A stretch of 64,000 nt of DNA from Anaerosporomusa subterranea (GTDB lineage Bacteria > Bacillota > Negativicutes > Sporomusales > Acetonemataceae): the NCBI RefSeq assembly GCF_001611555.1, contig NZ_LSGP01000013.1, positions 186,001 to 250,000 on the forward strand, read 5' to 3'. The translations under genes and the position numbers were made by a program. How positions within the stretch are numbered: position 1 is the stretch's first letter; each line of letters starts with the position of its first letter. Positions 1 to 7,418 of the stretch are shown in pieces. Under the pieces are notes generated by a model, which did not search any database, was not told the DNA's origin, and worked only from the letters and a program-made list of their open reading frames with translations.

Positions 1-331
1 GGAGCTGTTTCGTTCACTGACCCTGGCAGGAGCTGAGGTAGTATTTGTTGCCGCCGAATGGCCAGCAGTCAGAAGCGCCCATTGGCGGCTGCTGAGTCAA
101 GCGAGAGCACTCGAGAATCAGGTGTTTATCATTGCAGTTAATTGTGTGGGTGAGCATAAGGGGATTGTCTTTCATGGCCATTCGCTGTTGGTTTCGCCTG
201 AGGGGGAAATATTGGCTGAGGGTACAGATAAAGAAGAAATTGTGTTAGGCGAGGTGGATCTGGCTGCCGTCGGCAAGGCCCGTCAATCTCTGACTGTCTG
301 GCAGGACAGGCGTCCTGACTTGTATACATAG
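1..331 (+). CDS. Nitrilase-superfamily carbon-nitrogen hydrolase, C-terminal part
   Basis: Only the last 109 codons are inside the window; the reading frame is open from base 2 to the TAG at 329-331. The visible part begins 'ELFRSL' and continues with 'AEWP...HWRLLSQARA.ENQ', then 'VNCVG', 'FHGHS.LVSPEGEILAE'. This is the stretch that in omega-amidase/YafV-like nitrilase proteins follows the catalytic cysteine (CYDLRFPE), so the Glu-Lys-Cys triad lies off the left edge except possibly for flanking residues. Members hydrolyse the amide of small alpha-keto acid amides or related compounds in the cytoplasm; the substrate cannot be told from this fragment. A 104-bp gap without terminator separates it from pilB, so co-transcription is possible but not shown. 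Confidence 0.85.
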   Translation, partial: ELFRSLTLAGAEVVFVAAEWPAVRSAHWRLLSQARALENQVFIIAVNCVGEHKGIVFHGHSLLVSPEGEILAEGTDKEEIVLGEVDLAAVGKARQSLTVWQDRRPDLYT

Positions 332-435
332 GAAATTTTGCAAATATTGTCGCAATAATGCAGGAGTTGTTTATGTGAATCAAGAAAACTTTTCAATTAT
401 GATTTTCTAGTTTTCAAATGATAGGAGATACAGAT

Positions 436-2088
436 GTGAAGAATCGCAAGCGCCTTGGCGATCTATTGCTGAATGCAGGCTATATTACTCAGGAACAGCT
501 TGAAAAAGCGCTGAGCGTGCAGAGCAAGACACGTGAACGCCTGGGTCGCGCGCTGATCAATCTCGGTTACATAACAGAAACGGCAGTCTTGGATCTGTTA
601 GAAATACAGCTAGGTGTCAAACGCGTTGAATTGACACCTGCCCAGGTGGATAAGACTGTTGCCGCCCTAATTCCTCGTGCGTTAGCGGAAAAATATCAGA
701 TTATTCCCATTGAGAAGCAAGATAACGTGATCAAACTGGTTATGGTAGATCCGACGAACTTCTTCGCTATTGACGATGTCCGCATGATCACCGGCAGCGA
801 AGTAAAGCCGGTGATTGCAACCGAAAGTGAAGTTGTTCGGGCCATCAACGATATATACCGATCACTCTCAGTAGCCAAACAGCGCGAAGAAGCGGTTCAG
901 CCAGGATCGCCCTCAGGCGAAGAGGCGCCGGTTGTCGCGATGATTAATACAATTATCTCACAGGCGATCCGCGAGAAAGCCAGTGATATCCATATGGAAC
1001 CACAGGAAAAGGGGTTTCGCATACGGCTGCGCATTGACGGCGTTTTGCGAGAGATAGCGTCCTTTCCAAGGCATACTCATGCCCCTGCCGTCTCCAGAAT
1101 TAAAATCCTCAGCGAGATGGATATCGCGGAAAAGCGGGTGCCGCAGGATGGCCGCATCAAGGTGACTGAAGCCGGAAGGGAAGTAGATATCCGGGTATCA
1201 ACCTTGCCGACGATTTTTGGTGAAAAAGTTGTCATGCGGATACTGGATAAACAGGCAGTCGTCTTTGATATCAGTCGTCTGGGGCTATCTGATGAGACTC
1301 TCGAGAAATATCGTCGCTTATATTACCAGCCATATGGCATGATCCTGGTAACAGGGCCAACCGGATCAGGCAAGACAACAACCCTGTATTCGACCTTGTC
1401 GGCGCTGAACTCGATTGATCGTAATCTTATCACAGTGGAAGACCCGGTAGAGTACCAACTGGACGGTATTAACCAAGTACAGGTTAACCCCAAGGCGGGT
1501 ATTAATTTTGCCAACGGGCTGCGATCCATCTTGCGACAAGATCCCAATGTCATCATGGTAGGCGAGATTCGCGATTCTGAGACAACCGACATTGCTATTC
1601 GTGCTGCTCTGACCGGACACTTAGTTTTCAGCACGTTACATACCAATGACGCGGCAGGTGCAATAACCCGGCTGATTGATATGGGTGCAGCGCCTTTTCT
1701 AGTTGCTTCTTCTGTGTTGGGAGTAGTTGCTCAACGTTTGGTCAGAAAAGTTTGCCCGGATTGTCGGGAAAGCTACTTGCTCACTGCAGTTTCGCCAGAG
1801 CGGCTGTATCTGGGATTGCGTTCCGATGAGCCGATTACGTTATACCGGGGGCGTGGTTGTTCACTTTGCGGCCAAACCGGCTATAAAGGCAGACTGGCCA
1901 TTCATGAGATCATGCCCTTAACATCAGCCTTGCGTCAATTGATCAATCGCCGCGCTGACCGCGATGAAATCGCCGCCTGCGCGGCCAGAGAAGGCATGAC
2001 CACCATGAGTCAAGACGGCTTCACTAAGGCTATGGCCGGTTTGACAACGATTGAAGAAGTAAGGCGAGTTGCCTATGATCCAGGATAA
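436..2088 (+). CDS. pilB: Type IV pilus assembly ATPase PilB (GspE family)
   Basis: Hexameric cytoplasmic ATPase that powers pilin insertion during pilus extension. An in-frame ATG exists at 418, but AGGAG at 423-427 sits 8 nt before GTG 436 and the protein then begins with the usual 'KNRKRLGDLLL', so GTG 436 is preferred (550 aa). The first ~140 residues form the MshEN/GspE N-terminal domain, a possible cyclic-di-GMP or PilM-contact region. The motor has Walker A GPTGSGKT at 307-314, an Asp box (ITVEDPVEYQ), Walker B VIMVGE at 372-377 and a His box with LHTNDA. A zinc-type tetracysteine is present: C440-C443 and C475-C478. It opens a run of pilus genes and overlaps nothing upstream; pilT starts 13 nt after its stop. 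Confidence 0.95.
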   Translation: MKNRKRLGDLLLNAGYITQEQLEKALSVQSKTRERLGRALINLGYITETAVLDLLEIQLGVKRVELTPAQVDKTVAALIPRALAEKYQIIPIEKQDNVIKLVMVDPTNFFAIDDVRMITGSEVKPVIATESEVVRAINDIYRSLSVAKQREEAVQPGSPSGEEAPVVAMINTIISQAIREKASDIHMEPQEKGFRIRLRIDGVLREIASFPRHTHAPAVSRIKILSEMDIAEKRVPQDGRIKVTEAGREVDIRVSTLPTIFGEKVVMRILDKQAVVFDISRLGLSDETLEKYRRLYYQPYGMILVTGPTGSGKTTTLYSTLSALNSIDRNLITVEDPVEYQLDGINQVQVNPKAGINFANGLRSILRQDPNVIMVGEIRDSETTDIAIRAALTGHLVFSTLHTNDAAGAITRLIDMGAAPFLVASSVLGVVAQRLVRKVCPDCRESYLLTAVSPERLYLGLRSDEPITLYRGRGCSLCGQTGYKGRLAIHEIMPLTSALRQLINRRADRDEIAACAAREGMTTMSQDGFTKAMAGLTTIEEVRRVAYDPG

Positions 2089-2101
2089 GGGGGACAGTTC
2101 C

Positions 2102-3157
2102 ATGCAGATGGAAGCTATTTTACGTGCTGCTGTGCTGAATAAGGCGTCAGATGTTCATTTGACTGTTGGCATTCCACCAACACTGCGAATTCATGGTCAG
2201 CTCACGCCTATGGATATGCCAACGCTTATGCCTGAAGATACCTATCGCTTGTTGACTGCGATTACCTCAGTACCTCAGAGAAACCAGTTTGATGCCATAG
2301 GGGAACTGGATTTTGCCTATGCGATCCCTGAATTCAGCCGCTACCGCGTCAATGCGTTCAGACAGCAAGGCTCGGTTGCGCTGGTCCTGCGCATCATTAA
2401 TGAACAGTCCCCAACCTTGACTGAGCTTGGTCACCCGGAGGCCTTGTTTACGCTAGCCCGGCGACCGCGCGGTCTAGTGCTGGTTACAGGCCCCACCGGC
2501 AGCGGCAAATCAACGACACTAGCCGCGATGATCAATTTGATAAATAGCGAGCGCGCTTGCCATATCCTAACTCTTGAAGACCCGGTCGAATACCTGCATA
2601 AACATAAGAAGAGCATTGTAAATCAGCGGGAAATCCACCATGACTCCCAAAGTTTCGCCAACGCTCTTCGCGCCGCCTTGCGCGAGGACCCGGATGTGAT
2701 TTTGGTGGGTGAGATGCGCGACCCGGAAACGATCGGCATTGCCATCACGGCCGCAGAAACCGGCCATCTGGTGTTTGCCACTCTGCATACTGGTGACACA
2801 GCGCAAACGATCGACCGGGTTGTTGATGTCTTTCCACCCCATCAGCAGCAGCAAATCCGGGTTCAATTGTCAACTGTACTGCAGGGGATCGTCGCCCAGC
2901 AACTTCTGCCGCGCAGTGACGGCAGCGACCGGATCGCCGCTCTTGAAATCATGATGAGTACACCGGCGATTCGCAACTTGATTCGTGAAGGCAAGACACA
3001 CCAAATTGCCTCGTCTATTCAGACTGGTGCGCGTTTTGGTATGCAGACCATGGACAATTCACTCAGAGACCTTTACCGTCGTGGCGTAATTGACAAGGAG
3101 GCGGCTGTTGCCCATGCGATTGACCCTGACGCTTTTTTGAAACTGCTGCAGGCATAG
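2102..3157 (+). CDS. pilT: Twitching-motility retraction ATPase PilT
   Basis: Retraction motor that depolymerises the pilus. The frame is open from 2069, but an A/G-rich ribosome-binding site (about 2083-2092) precedes ATG 2102, giving 351 aa, the normal PilT length. Walker A GPTGSGKS begins at residue 130; an Asp box (TLEDPVEY), Walker B (VILVGEMRD), a His box (ATLHTGDT) and the C-terminal AIRNLIREGK loop that is diagnostic for PilT versus PilB are all visible. It lacks the MshEN domain and the tetracysteine of PilB. Placed between pilB and pilC, it implies that the pili retract, as needed for twitching, DNA uptake or surface sensing. Confidence 0.95.
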   Translation: MQMEAILRAAVLNKASDVHLTVGIPPTLRIHGQLTPMDMPTLMPEDTYRLLTAITSVPQRNQFDAIGELDFAYAIPEFSRYRVNAFRQQGSVALVLRIINEQSPTLTELGHPEALFTLARRPRGLVLVTGPTGSGKSTTLAAMINLINSERACHILTLEDPVEYLHKHKKSIVNQREIHHDSQSFANALRAALREDPDVILVGEMRDPETIGIAITAAETGHLVFATLHTGDTAQTIDRVVDVFPPHQQQQIRVQLSTVLQGIVAQQLLPRSDGSDRIAALEIMMSTPAIRNLIREGKTHQIASSIQTGARFGMQTMDNSLRDLYRRGVIDKEAAVAHAIDPDAFLKLLQA

Positions 3158-3170
3158 GAGGACAGTTTGT

Positions 3171-4385
3171 ATGCCGCAATATTCCTATACAGCGCGAGAC
3201 CGTGCCGGACAAATTATCCGCGGCTCGTTCACCGGTGAAAGTCGCGCCGAAGTGGCTGCCTATATTCGTGGCCGGGGTTTATATGTTACCCAAATCCGTG
3301 AAGCTGCGCCCAGCATTTCCTTTAACCTGGATCTGTCAGTAGGTGGCGGAGTAGGCACTAAAGACTTGGCTTTATTCTGTCGGCTGTTTGCAACCATGCT
3401 AGAAGCCGGGCTGTCTATGAACAATATTCTGCTAGTGCTGATTGAACAAACAACAAACAAGAAACTGCGAGAGACACTGAAGACGATTTACCGCAAGGTG
3501 CAAGAAGGGGAAGCTCTCTACCGTAGTCTTAGCGAACACCCGCGCGTCTTCCCGCCAGTTATGATCAGCATGGTCGAGGCTGGCGAGTTGGGCGGCGTGC
3601 TTGATAACGTGCTAGAGCGTCTGGCCGTCCAATTTGAAAAAGAACATAAGTTGAATGAAAAAATCAAATCAGCTATGGCCTATCCTGCTGTCGTTGTCGG
3701 CATGGCACTAGTGTCACTGACCTTTATTCTTACTTTTGTTTTACCGACGTTTGTCAAGATGTTTACAGACATGAAAATTGAACTGCCACTGTTAACCCGG
3801 ATACTGGTGGCAGCTAGTGTATTTGTCCAGACATATTGGCCATTGCTGTTGCTTCTTGTGGCCGGAGCGGTCATAGGCTTTGCCTATCTGGCTGAGAAGC
3901 CAGGCTTTCGCCAAAAGGTTGATCCTCTGCTATTGCAAATACCGGTGTTTGGCTTGCTAATGCGAAAAATTGCCATTGCCCGTTTTACCCGCACGTTAGG
4001 CAGCCTGCTGCGTGGCGGAGTACCGATTCTTCAGGCTATTGAAGTTGTAAAGAAAACAACTGCCAACTATGCGATGATTAGTGCTCTAACCAACGCCCAG
4101 AACAGTATTCGCCAAGGTTCAGGCATAGCCGGGCCGCTAAAGGAAAGTGGCGTGTTTCCGCCAATGGTCATCCATATGACGGCTATTGGCGAAGAATCGG
4201 GCGAGCTTGACCGCATGCTGGATAAGATCGCCGATTTTTATGAAAGCGATGTTGACGACATGGCGGGACGGCTGAGCAGTATGCTGGAACCGATGCTGAT
4301 AGGATTTTTAGGCATACTGATTGGCTTGATTGTGGTGGCGGTGTTACTGCCGATATTTGACATCGTGAGCGGGGCAGGGCACTAG
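3171..4385 (+). CDS. pilC: Type IV pilus inner-membrane platform protein PilC (GspF family)
   Basis: Polytopic platform protein that couples PilB/PilT rotation to pilin movement. It has 404 aa, the standard size, with the N-terminal 'YSYTARDRAGQIIRGS' cap and two T2SF repeats (about residues 70-190 and 270-395). Each repeat carries the L.R.A.QFE/RFTRTLGSLL-type helices and the second ends in a hydrophobic segment (LIGFLGILIGLIVVAVLLP). Hydrophobic stretches near residues 170-190, 220-240 and 375-397 are membrane segments. AGGAGGA at 3156-3162 overlaps the pilT stop and lies 8 nt before the ATG. After it a 387-bp gap separates the motor genes from the pilin gene. Confidence 0.95.
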   Translation: MPQYSYTARDRAGQIIRGSFTGESRAEVAAYIRGRGLYVTQIREAAPSISFNLDLSVGGGVGTKDLALFCRLFATMLEAGLSMNNILLVLIEQTTNKKLRETLKTIYRKVQEGEALYRSLSEHPRVFPPVMISMVEAGELGGVLDNVLERLAVQFEKEHKLNEKIKSAMAYPAVVVGMALVSLTFILTFVLPTFVKMFTDMKIELPLLTRILVAASVFVQTYWPLLLLLVAGAVIGFAYLAEKPGFRQKVDPLLLQIPVFGLLMRKIAIARFTRTLGSLLRGGVPILQAIEVVKKTTANYAMISALTNAQNSIRQGSGIAGPLKESGVFPPMVIHMTAIGEESGELDRMLDKIADFYESDVDDMAGRLSSMLEPMLIGFLGILIGLIVVAVLLPIFDIVSGAGH

Positions 4386-4590
4386 AGTGCGGAGTTGCGT
4401 TGCCACGGAGGACACGGAGTGGACATAGAGGGAGAACGGAAGAGACGTTCAAAACCATGAAGACAGTTAAAGTGGACACAAAGAAGTACTAAAAGAAATA
4501 TTTTGCGCACGTTGTACGCAAAGCATACGCCACTTTAACCGCAGGCGTGCAGCGCCCTTTGCGACTTTGTGGTAAAGAAGAAACTACTAG
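4386..4590. repeat. Degenerate intergenic repeat block between pilC and the pilin gene
   Basis: No gene fits in 4386-4772. The first part holds short imperfect repeats of a CACGGAGGA / CACGAAG type: 'ccacggaggacacggagt' near 4401, a second set 'gtggacacaaagaagtact' near 4472, 'gcgcacgttgtacgcaaag' near 4505 and 'ctttgcgactttgtggtaaa' near 4556. Units of this kind are dispersed in intergenic DNA of many anaerobic Firmicutes (family recollection, not searched). The second part (4590-4772) is A+T-rich and holds the pilin promoter and leader. No protein function is proposed. Confidence 0.5.
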
Positions 4591-4657
4591 AGTTTAATCC
4601 AAGTGTCGAAAAGAAATATATTATGTACTATTTTTTACAAAATTAACAAAAAGTTAG

Positions 4658-4686
4658 TTAACAATTTATAACAGTTATTGTACAAT
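4658..4686 (+). promoter_or_regulatory. Predicted sigma-A promoter of the pilin gene
   Basis: TTAACA at 4658-4663 and TACAAT at 4681-4686 are separated by 17 bp inside an A+T-rich tract. Transcription would start near 4693 and give a leader of about 80 nt before the pilin ATG. It would allow the major pilin to be made in larger amounts than the motor genes upstream. Confidence 0.6.
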
Positions 4687-4772
4687 AAGAATTAATAGGA
4701 CTTTTAGCCCGATTTTGGGGAAAGAGTAAAACTTCTTTAGTATTTATAAATAATTAGTAGGAGAGTGAGAAG

Positions 4773-5150
4773 ATGTTTAAGAAACGGAATCAGAAAGGTT
4801 TTACTCTGGTTGAGTTGGTTGTTGTTATTGCTATTCTAGGTATTTTGGCCGCTATTGCGGTGCCGCGGTTTGCAGGGGCCAATGACAATGCCACACGCGC
4901 GAAAGTTCAAGCTGATTTGCGGACCATAGATAGCGCAATTGCCATGGACAGAGCAAATGGTACTTATGTAGCTGGAACAACTGTGATTGCCGACCTCGTT
5001 ACGCGGGGATTTATAGCTTCAGCACCAGTTCCAAGAAATCATGCAGGTAATGCTGTTGTTTATGGTATTGGTAATGCCGCTCCCGATACAGATCGTGCAA
5101 TTGCTACAATTAATGCAGTGGTTTACCGAGCGGATAGTGTGATTCCTTGA
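4773..5150 (+). CDS. pilA: Major type IV pilin (PilA/GspG-like prepilin)
   Basis: 125-aa prepilin. The leader MFKKRNQKG is cut after Gly9, leaving F10 as the methylated N-terminus and Glu14 as Glu5 of the mature pilin; the helix 'VVVIAILGILAAIAVPRF' follows. The mature protein is only 116 residues, close to the short pilins and pseudopilins of Firmicutes, without the C-terminal disulfide pair of Neisseria-type pilins. Repeated Ala/Asp/Thr-rich segments make the globular part. GGAGAGTGAG precedes the ATG. It has its own promoter (4658-4686) and a hairpin just after its stop, consistent with a highly expressed monocistronic or attenuated message ahead of pilD. It could instead be a GspG-type pseudopilin, but the full PilMNO set favours pili. 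Confidence 0.9.
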   Translation: MFKKRNQKGFTLVELVVVIAILGILAAIAVPRFAGANDNATRAKVQADLRTIDSAIAMDRANGTYVAGTTVIADLVTRGFIASAPVPRNHAGNAVVYGIGNAAPDTDRAIATINAVVYRADSVIP

Positions 5151-5162
5151 TATACTCTTTCC

Positions 5163-5191
5163 GAGGCGGTACTGTTTGACAGTGCCGTCTC
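5163..5191 (+). terminator. Hairpin after the pilin gene (weak terminator or attenuator)
   Basis: GAGGCGGTACTG (5163-5174) pairs with CAGTGCCGTCTC (5180-5191) through 12 base pairs including G-U pairs, with a 5-nt loop. The sequence that follows has only a short, interrupted T run, so it may stabilise the pilin mRNA 3' end or partially attenuate read-through to pilD rather than stop transcription fully. Confidence 0.5.
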
Positions 5192-5240
5192 GTCCTAACT
5201 TTTTAGGATTATTTATTTATCAATATATAGGTGACAAATC

Positions 5241-5990
5241 GTGATGATTATTCTTTTTTGTATTCTATTCGGTCTTCTCATCGGCAGTTTTCTCAACGTC
5301 TGCATTTACCGCATCCCGCTAAATCAATCTATCGTCTACCCGCCATCCCATTGCCCAAACTGTCAAACTCCTCTTAGACCCATCGACCTAATCCCCGTCC
5401 TCAGTTACTTTCTGTCTGGCCGCCACTGCCGATATTGCGGCGAAGTGATAGCTTCTCGTTACGCGATCGTGGAATCACTGACCGCGTTTCTTTTTGTATG
5501 GTGTTTTTCTGTTTTCGGCTGGACAGGGGAAACTGTCTCGGCTTGTGTCTTTGTGTCGTTTATGGTTGTGATTACTTTCATTGACTATGATCACCAGCTG
5601 ATTCTTGATAAGGTTCTGATCTGGTTTGCTTTGGCTGGTGTCTCAATACGCTACTATCTTGGTTCTCCGTCGCTACTTGATATGGGACTAGCTGCCCTGG
5701 TCGGCGGCGGACTGTTGCTTATCATCGCTGTGCTTAGCCGGGGTGGCATGGGCGGCGGTGATGTAAAGTTCTGTTTTGCGCTGGGTATCTGGCTGGGATG
5801 GCCAGATATCCTTTTGGCCTTATTTTTGTCGTTTGTTATTGGCGGACTGGCAGGGGTGATCCTACTTGTATTTCGCCTGCGAGGTCGCAAAGATATGATC
5901 CCCTTTGGTCCGTTTATTTGCTTGGGCGCATTTCTTACGCTCCTTTATGGGCGAGATATTCTGACCTGGTACTTTGGCCTAATGAGGTGA
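5241..5990 (+). CDS. pilD: Prepilin peptidase / N-methyltransferase PilD
   Basis: Membrane aspartyl protease that cleaves the leader of prepilins and methylates the new N-terminus. Two CxxC pairs (C38-C41 and C63-C66) form the zinc site of the N-terminal methyltransferase domain. The catalytic aspartates are D115/D117 in FIDYDH and D174 in the GGMGGGDVKF motif of the A24 family. Several hydrophobic helices fill the 249 residues. GTG 5241 or ATG 5244 can both be served by AGGTGA at 5229-5234; the difference is one residue. Its substrates are the pilin before it and the four prepilin-like proteins after it. Confidence 0.95.
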   Translation: MMIILFCILFGLLIGSFLNVCIYRIPLNQSIVYPPSHCPNCQTPLRPIDLIPVLSYFLSGRHCRYCGEVIASRYAIVESLTAFLFVWCFSVFGWTGETVSACVFVSFMVVITFIDYDHQLILDKVLIWFALAGVSIRYYLGSPSLLDMGLAALVGGGLLLIIAVLSRGGMGGGDVKFCFALGIWLGWPDILLALFLSFVIGGLAGVILLVFRLRGRKDMIPFGPFICLGAFLTLLYGRDILTWYFGLMR

Positions 5991-5993
5991 GTT

Positions 5994-6434
5994 ATGCAAC
6001 GCGGTTTTAGCTTTATCGAATTAGTTGTTGTACTATCGATCTTGGCGATTTTGGCTGCTGTTGCTGTGCCGCAAATCGGCGATTCGGTCACTGTTCGTGA
6101 ACTTGAAGACGTGGCTCAACAGCTGGCGTCTGACATTCGCTGGACACAGCAGGAGACTATCAATCGTACAGCTGACATGACATCACCGATGATCACGTTT
6201 TATCCTACGGGATACGCTATTGAAGCTGGCTTGGGTAATCGTCTTAAACCGTTCACCAAATTTCCAAATTCTGTTCAACTCGTAGGAACAACTAGTCCTA
6301 TTTCGTTTAAATTGGATGGCAAGCCAGTGACCGGTACAACGATATCTTTGCAGAGCAGAAGTAAACCAACTCTATTTCGTTATGTGATTGTGCTGCAAAC
6401 TACCGGGCGAATTAGGGTGGTGAATTCGCTGTGA
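5994..6434 (+). CDS. Minor pilin, GspH/FimT-like
   Basis: 146 aa. The leader MQRG is very short, then F5 S F I E: the Glu at position 5 of the mature protein is present, followed by a hydrophobic helix 'VVVLSILAILAAVAVP'. The following 'VRELEDVAQQLASDIRWTQQETINR' region matches the alpha-helix of GspH/FimT minor pilins, and the rest is beta-rich. Minor pilins of this type sit at the pilus tip and prime assembly. It starts 3 nt after pilD and its stop overlaps the start of the next gene, so translation of the set is coupled. Confidence 0.85.
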   Translation: MQRGFSFIELVVVLSILAILAAVAVPQIGDSVTVRELEDVAQQLASDIRWTQQETINRTADMTSPMITFYPTGYAIEAGLGNRLKPFTKFPNSVQLVGTTSPISFKLDGKPVTGTTISLQSRSKPTLFRYVIVLQTTGRIRVVNSL

Positions 6435-6835
6435 GGCGTACAGGCCAAAATGGCTTTATTCTAGTTGAAGTTTTAGTTGCCATTATTATAATTAGTGTGG
6501 CTCTAACTGCGGTTGCCGCAATGTTCGTACCCGCAACCGCCGCCTATTCCAGCGCAGCTGACTATACAGTAGCTGCCAATCTAGCACAAAAACAATTAGA
6601 ACTGCTAAAAACTCAGCCGTCAACGTTTTGGAATGGGGCGTTGCCAAGGACTTTGTCTTGGCAAGGCACAGAAACTCTGCCGATAAACCTAAATGGCATA
6701 GATTATCAAATTACCACACAGGTGTTAGCAATACCTACGTCGAATTCACTGGTTGAAGTACAGGTTACGGTGAATTGGTCGAAGGGGACAAAGGTGCAAT
6801 CCATGCAAATGGTTGCCTTGTTTTCTACAAAATAG
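6431..6835 (+). CDS. Minor pilin, PilV/GspI-like
   Basis: 134 aa with a type III leader ending NG before F9 (I L V E V), a hydrophobic helix and an Ala-rich segment. The short 'AANLAQKQLELLKTQP' helix is typical of PilV/GspI proteins. GTG 6431 overlaps the preceding stop codon. Residues after 50 have no motif that I recognise beyond the family's small beta sheet. Together with the GspH-like and GspJ-like neighbours it would make the tip complex H-I-J-K, which initiates pili in type IV and type II systems. Confidence 0.8.
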   Translation: MRRTGQNGFILVEVLVAIIIISVALTAVAAMFVPATAAYSSAADYTVAANLAQKQLELLKTQPSTFWNGALPRTLSWQGTETLPINLNGIDYQITTQVLAIPTSNSLVEVQVTVNWSKGTKVQSMQMVALFSTK

Positions 6836-6856
6836 AATCATTTATCGGAGGCAGTG

Positions 6857-7393
6857 ATGCGCTGGCAGTTATCCCAAAGAGGCTTTACTCTCATTGAATT
6901 AATGATCGGACTGTTCCTGACCGGAATACTGATGGCAGCTTTGTTTGGCTTGCTGTCTTCTTCACTTCAATCCCGGACACAGGCTGATCGACACGTGGAA
7001 CTGCAACAGACCGCACGCCACGCTATGGATAGTATGGTGCGGGATCTGCAATACGCAAATGCAATTACGTCAGTCAGTCCAGAAAGTATCACCTTTAAGA
7101 CAGAACAATTCGGGACTGATACGATTACATATTGGCTCGACAAATCTAGAACTACTGCGATATTAAGGCAAAATAAGAATGCAAGCATTAACCAACCAGT
7201 CACAGGTGAAGGACAAGCCGTTAATGTCAGCATTAGCCAATTGGCGTTTGAAATATTGAGAACCAACACCGCAGGACAGCCGCTGACAATAGGAATTGAA
7301 CTGGCGGTTACTGATCTTGCGGTCAGCGATTCCGCAAAGCGCCCTGACTATACGCTACGAACAGCAGTTACCGGAATGAACATTCCTCGCTAG
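6857..7393 (+). CDS. Minor pilin, PilW/GspJ-like
   Basis: About 178 aa. An in-frame GTG lies at 6854, but CGGAG at 6846-6850 is better spaced for ATG 6857. The leader MRWQLSQRG is followed by F T L I E L and a hydrophobic helix (IGLFLTGILMAALFGLL). The 'TARHAMDSMVRDLQYA' segment is the conserved GspJ/PilW helix that places residues near the prepilin core. The 3' end lies 25 bp before the GTG of the next gene. No cysteines are seen in the mature domain, in contrast to many proteobacterial PilW. Confidence 0.8.
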   Translation: MRWQLSQRGFTLIELMIGLFLTGILMAALFGLLSSSLQSRTQADRHVELQQTARHAMDSMVRDLQYANAITSVSPESITFKTEQFGTDTITYWLDKSRTTAILRQNKNASINQPVTGEGQAVNVSISQLAFEILRTNTAGQPLTIGIELAVTDLAVSDSAKRPDYTLRTAVTGMNIPR

Positions 7394-7418
7394 TTTGCTT
7401 AGTGATGGAGGTCACAAA

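Noticed and set aside
4690-4772. Possible cyclic-di-GMP riboswitch in the pilin leader
   Set aside because: Such riboswitches often precede pilin genes, but the conserved GEMM core and its tetraloop receptor are not present in this 80-nt leader.
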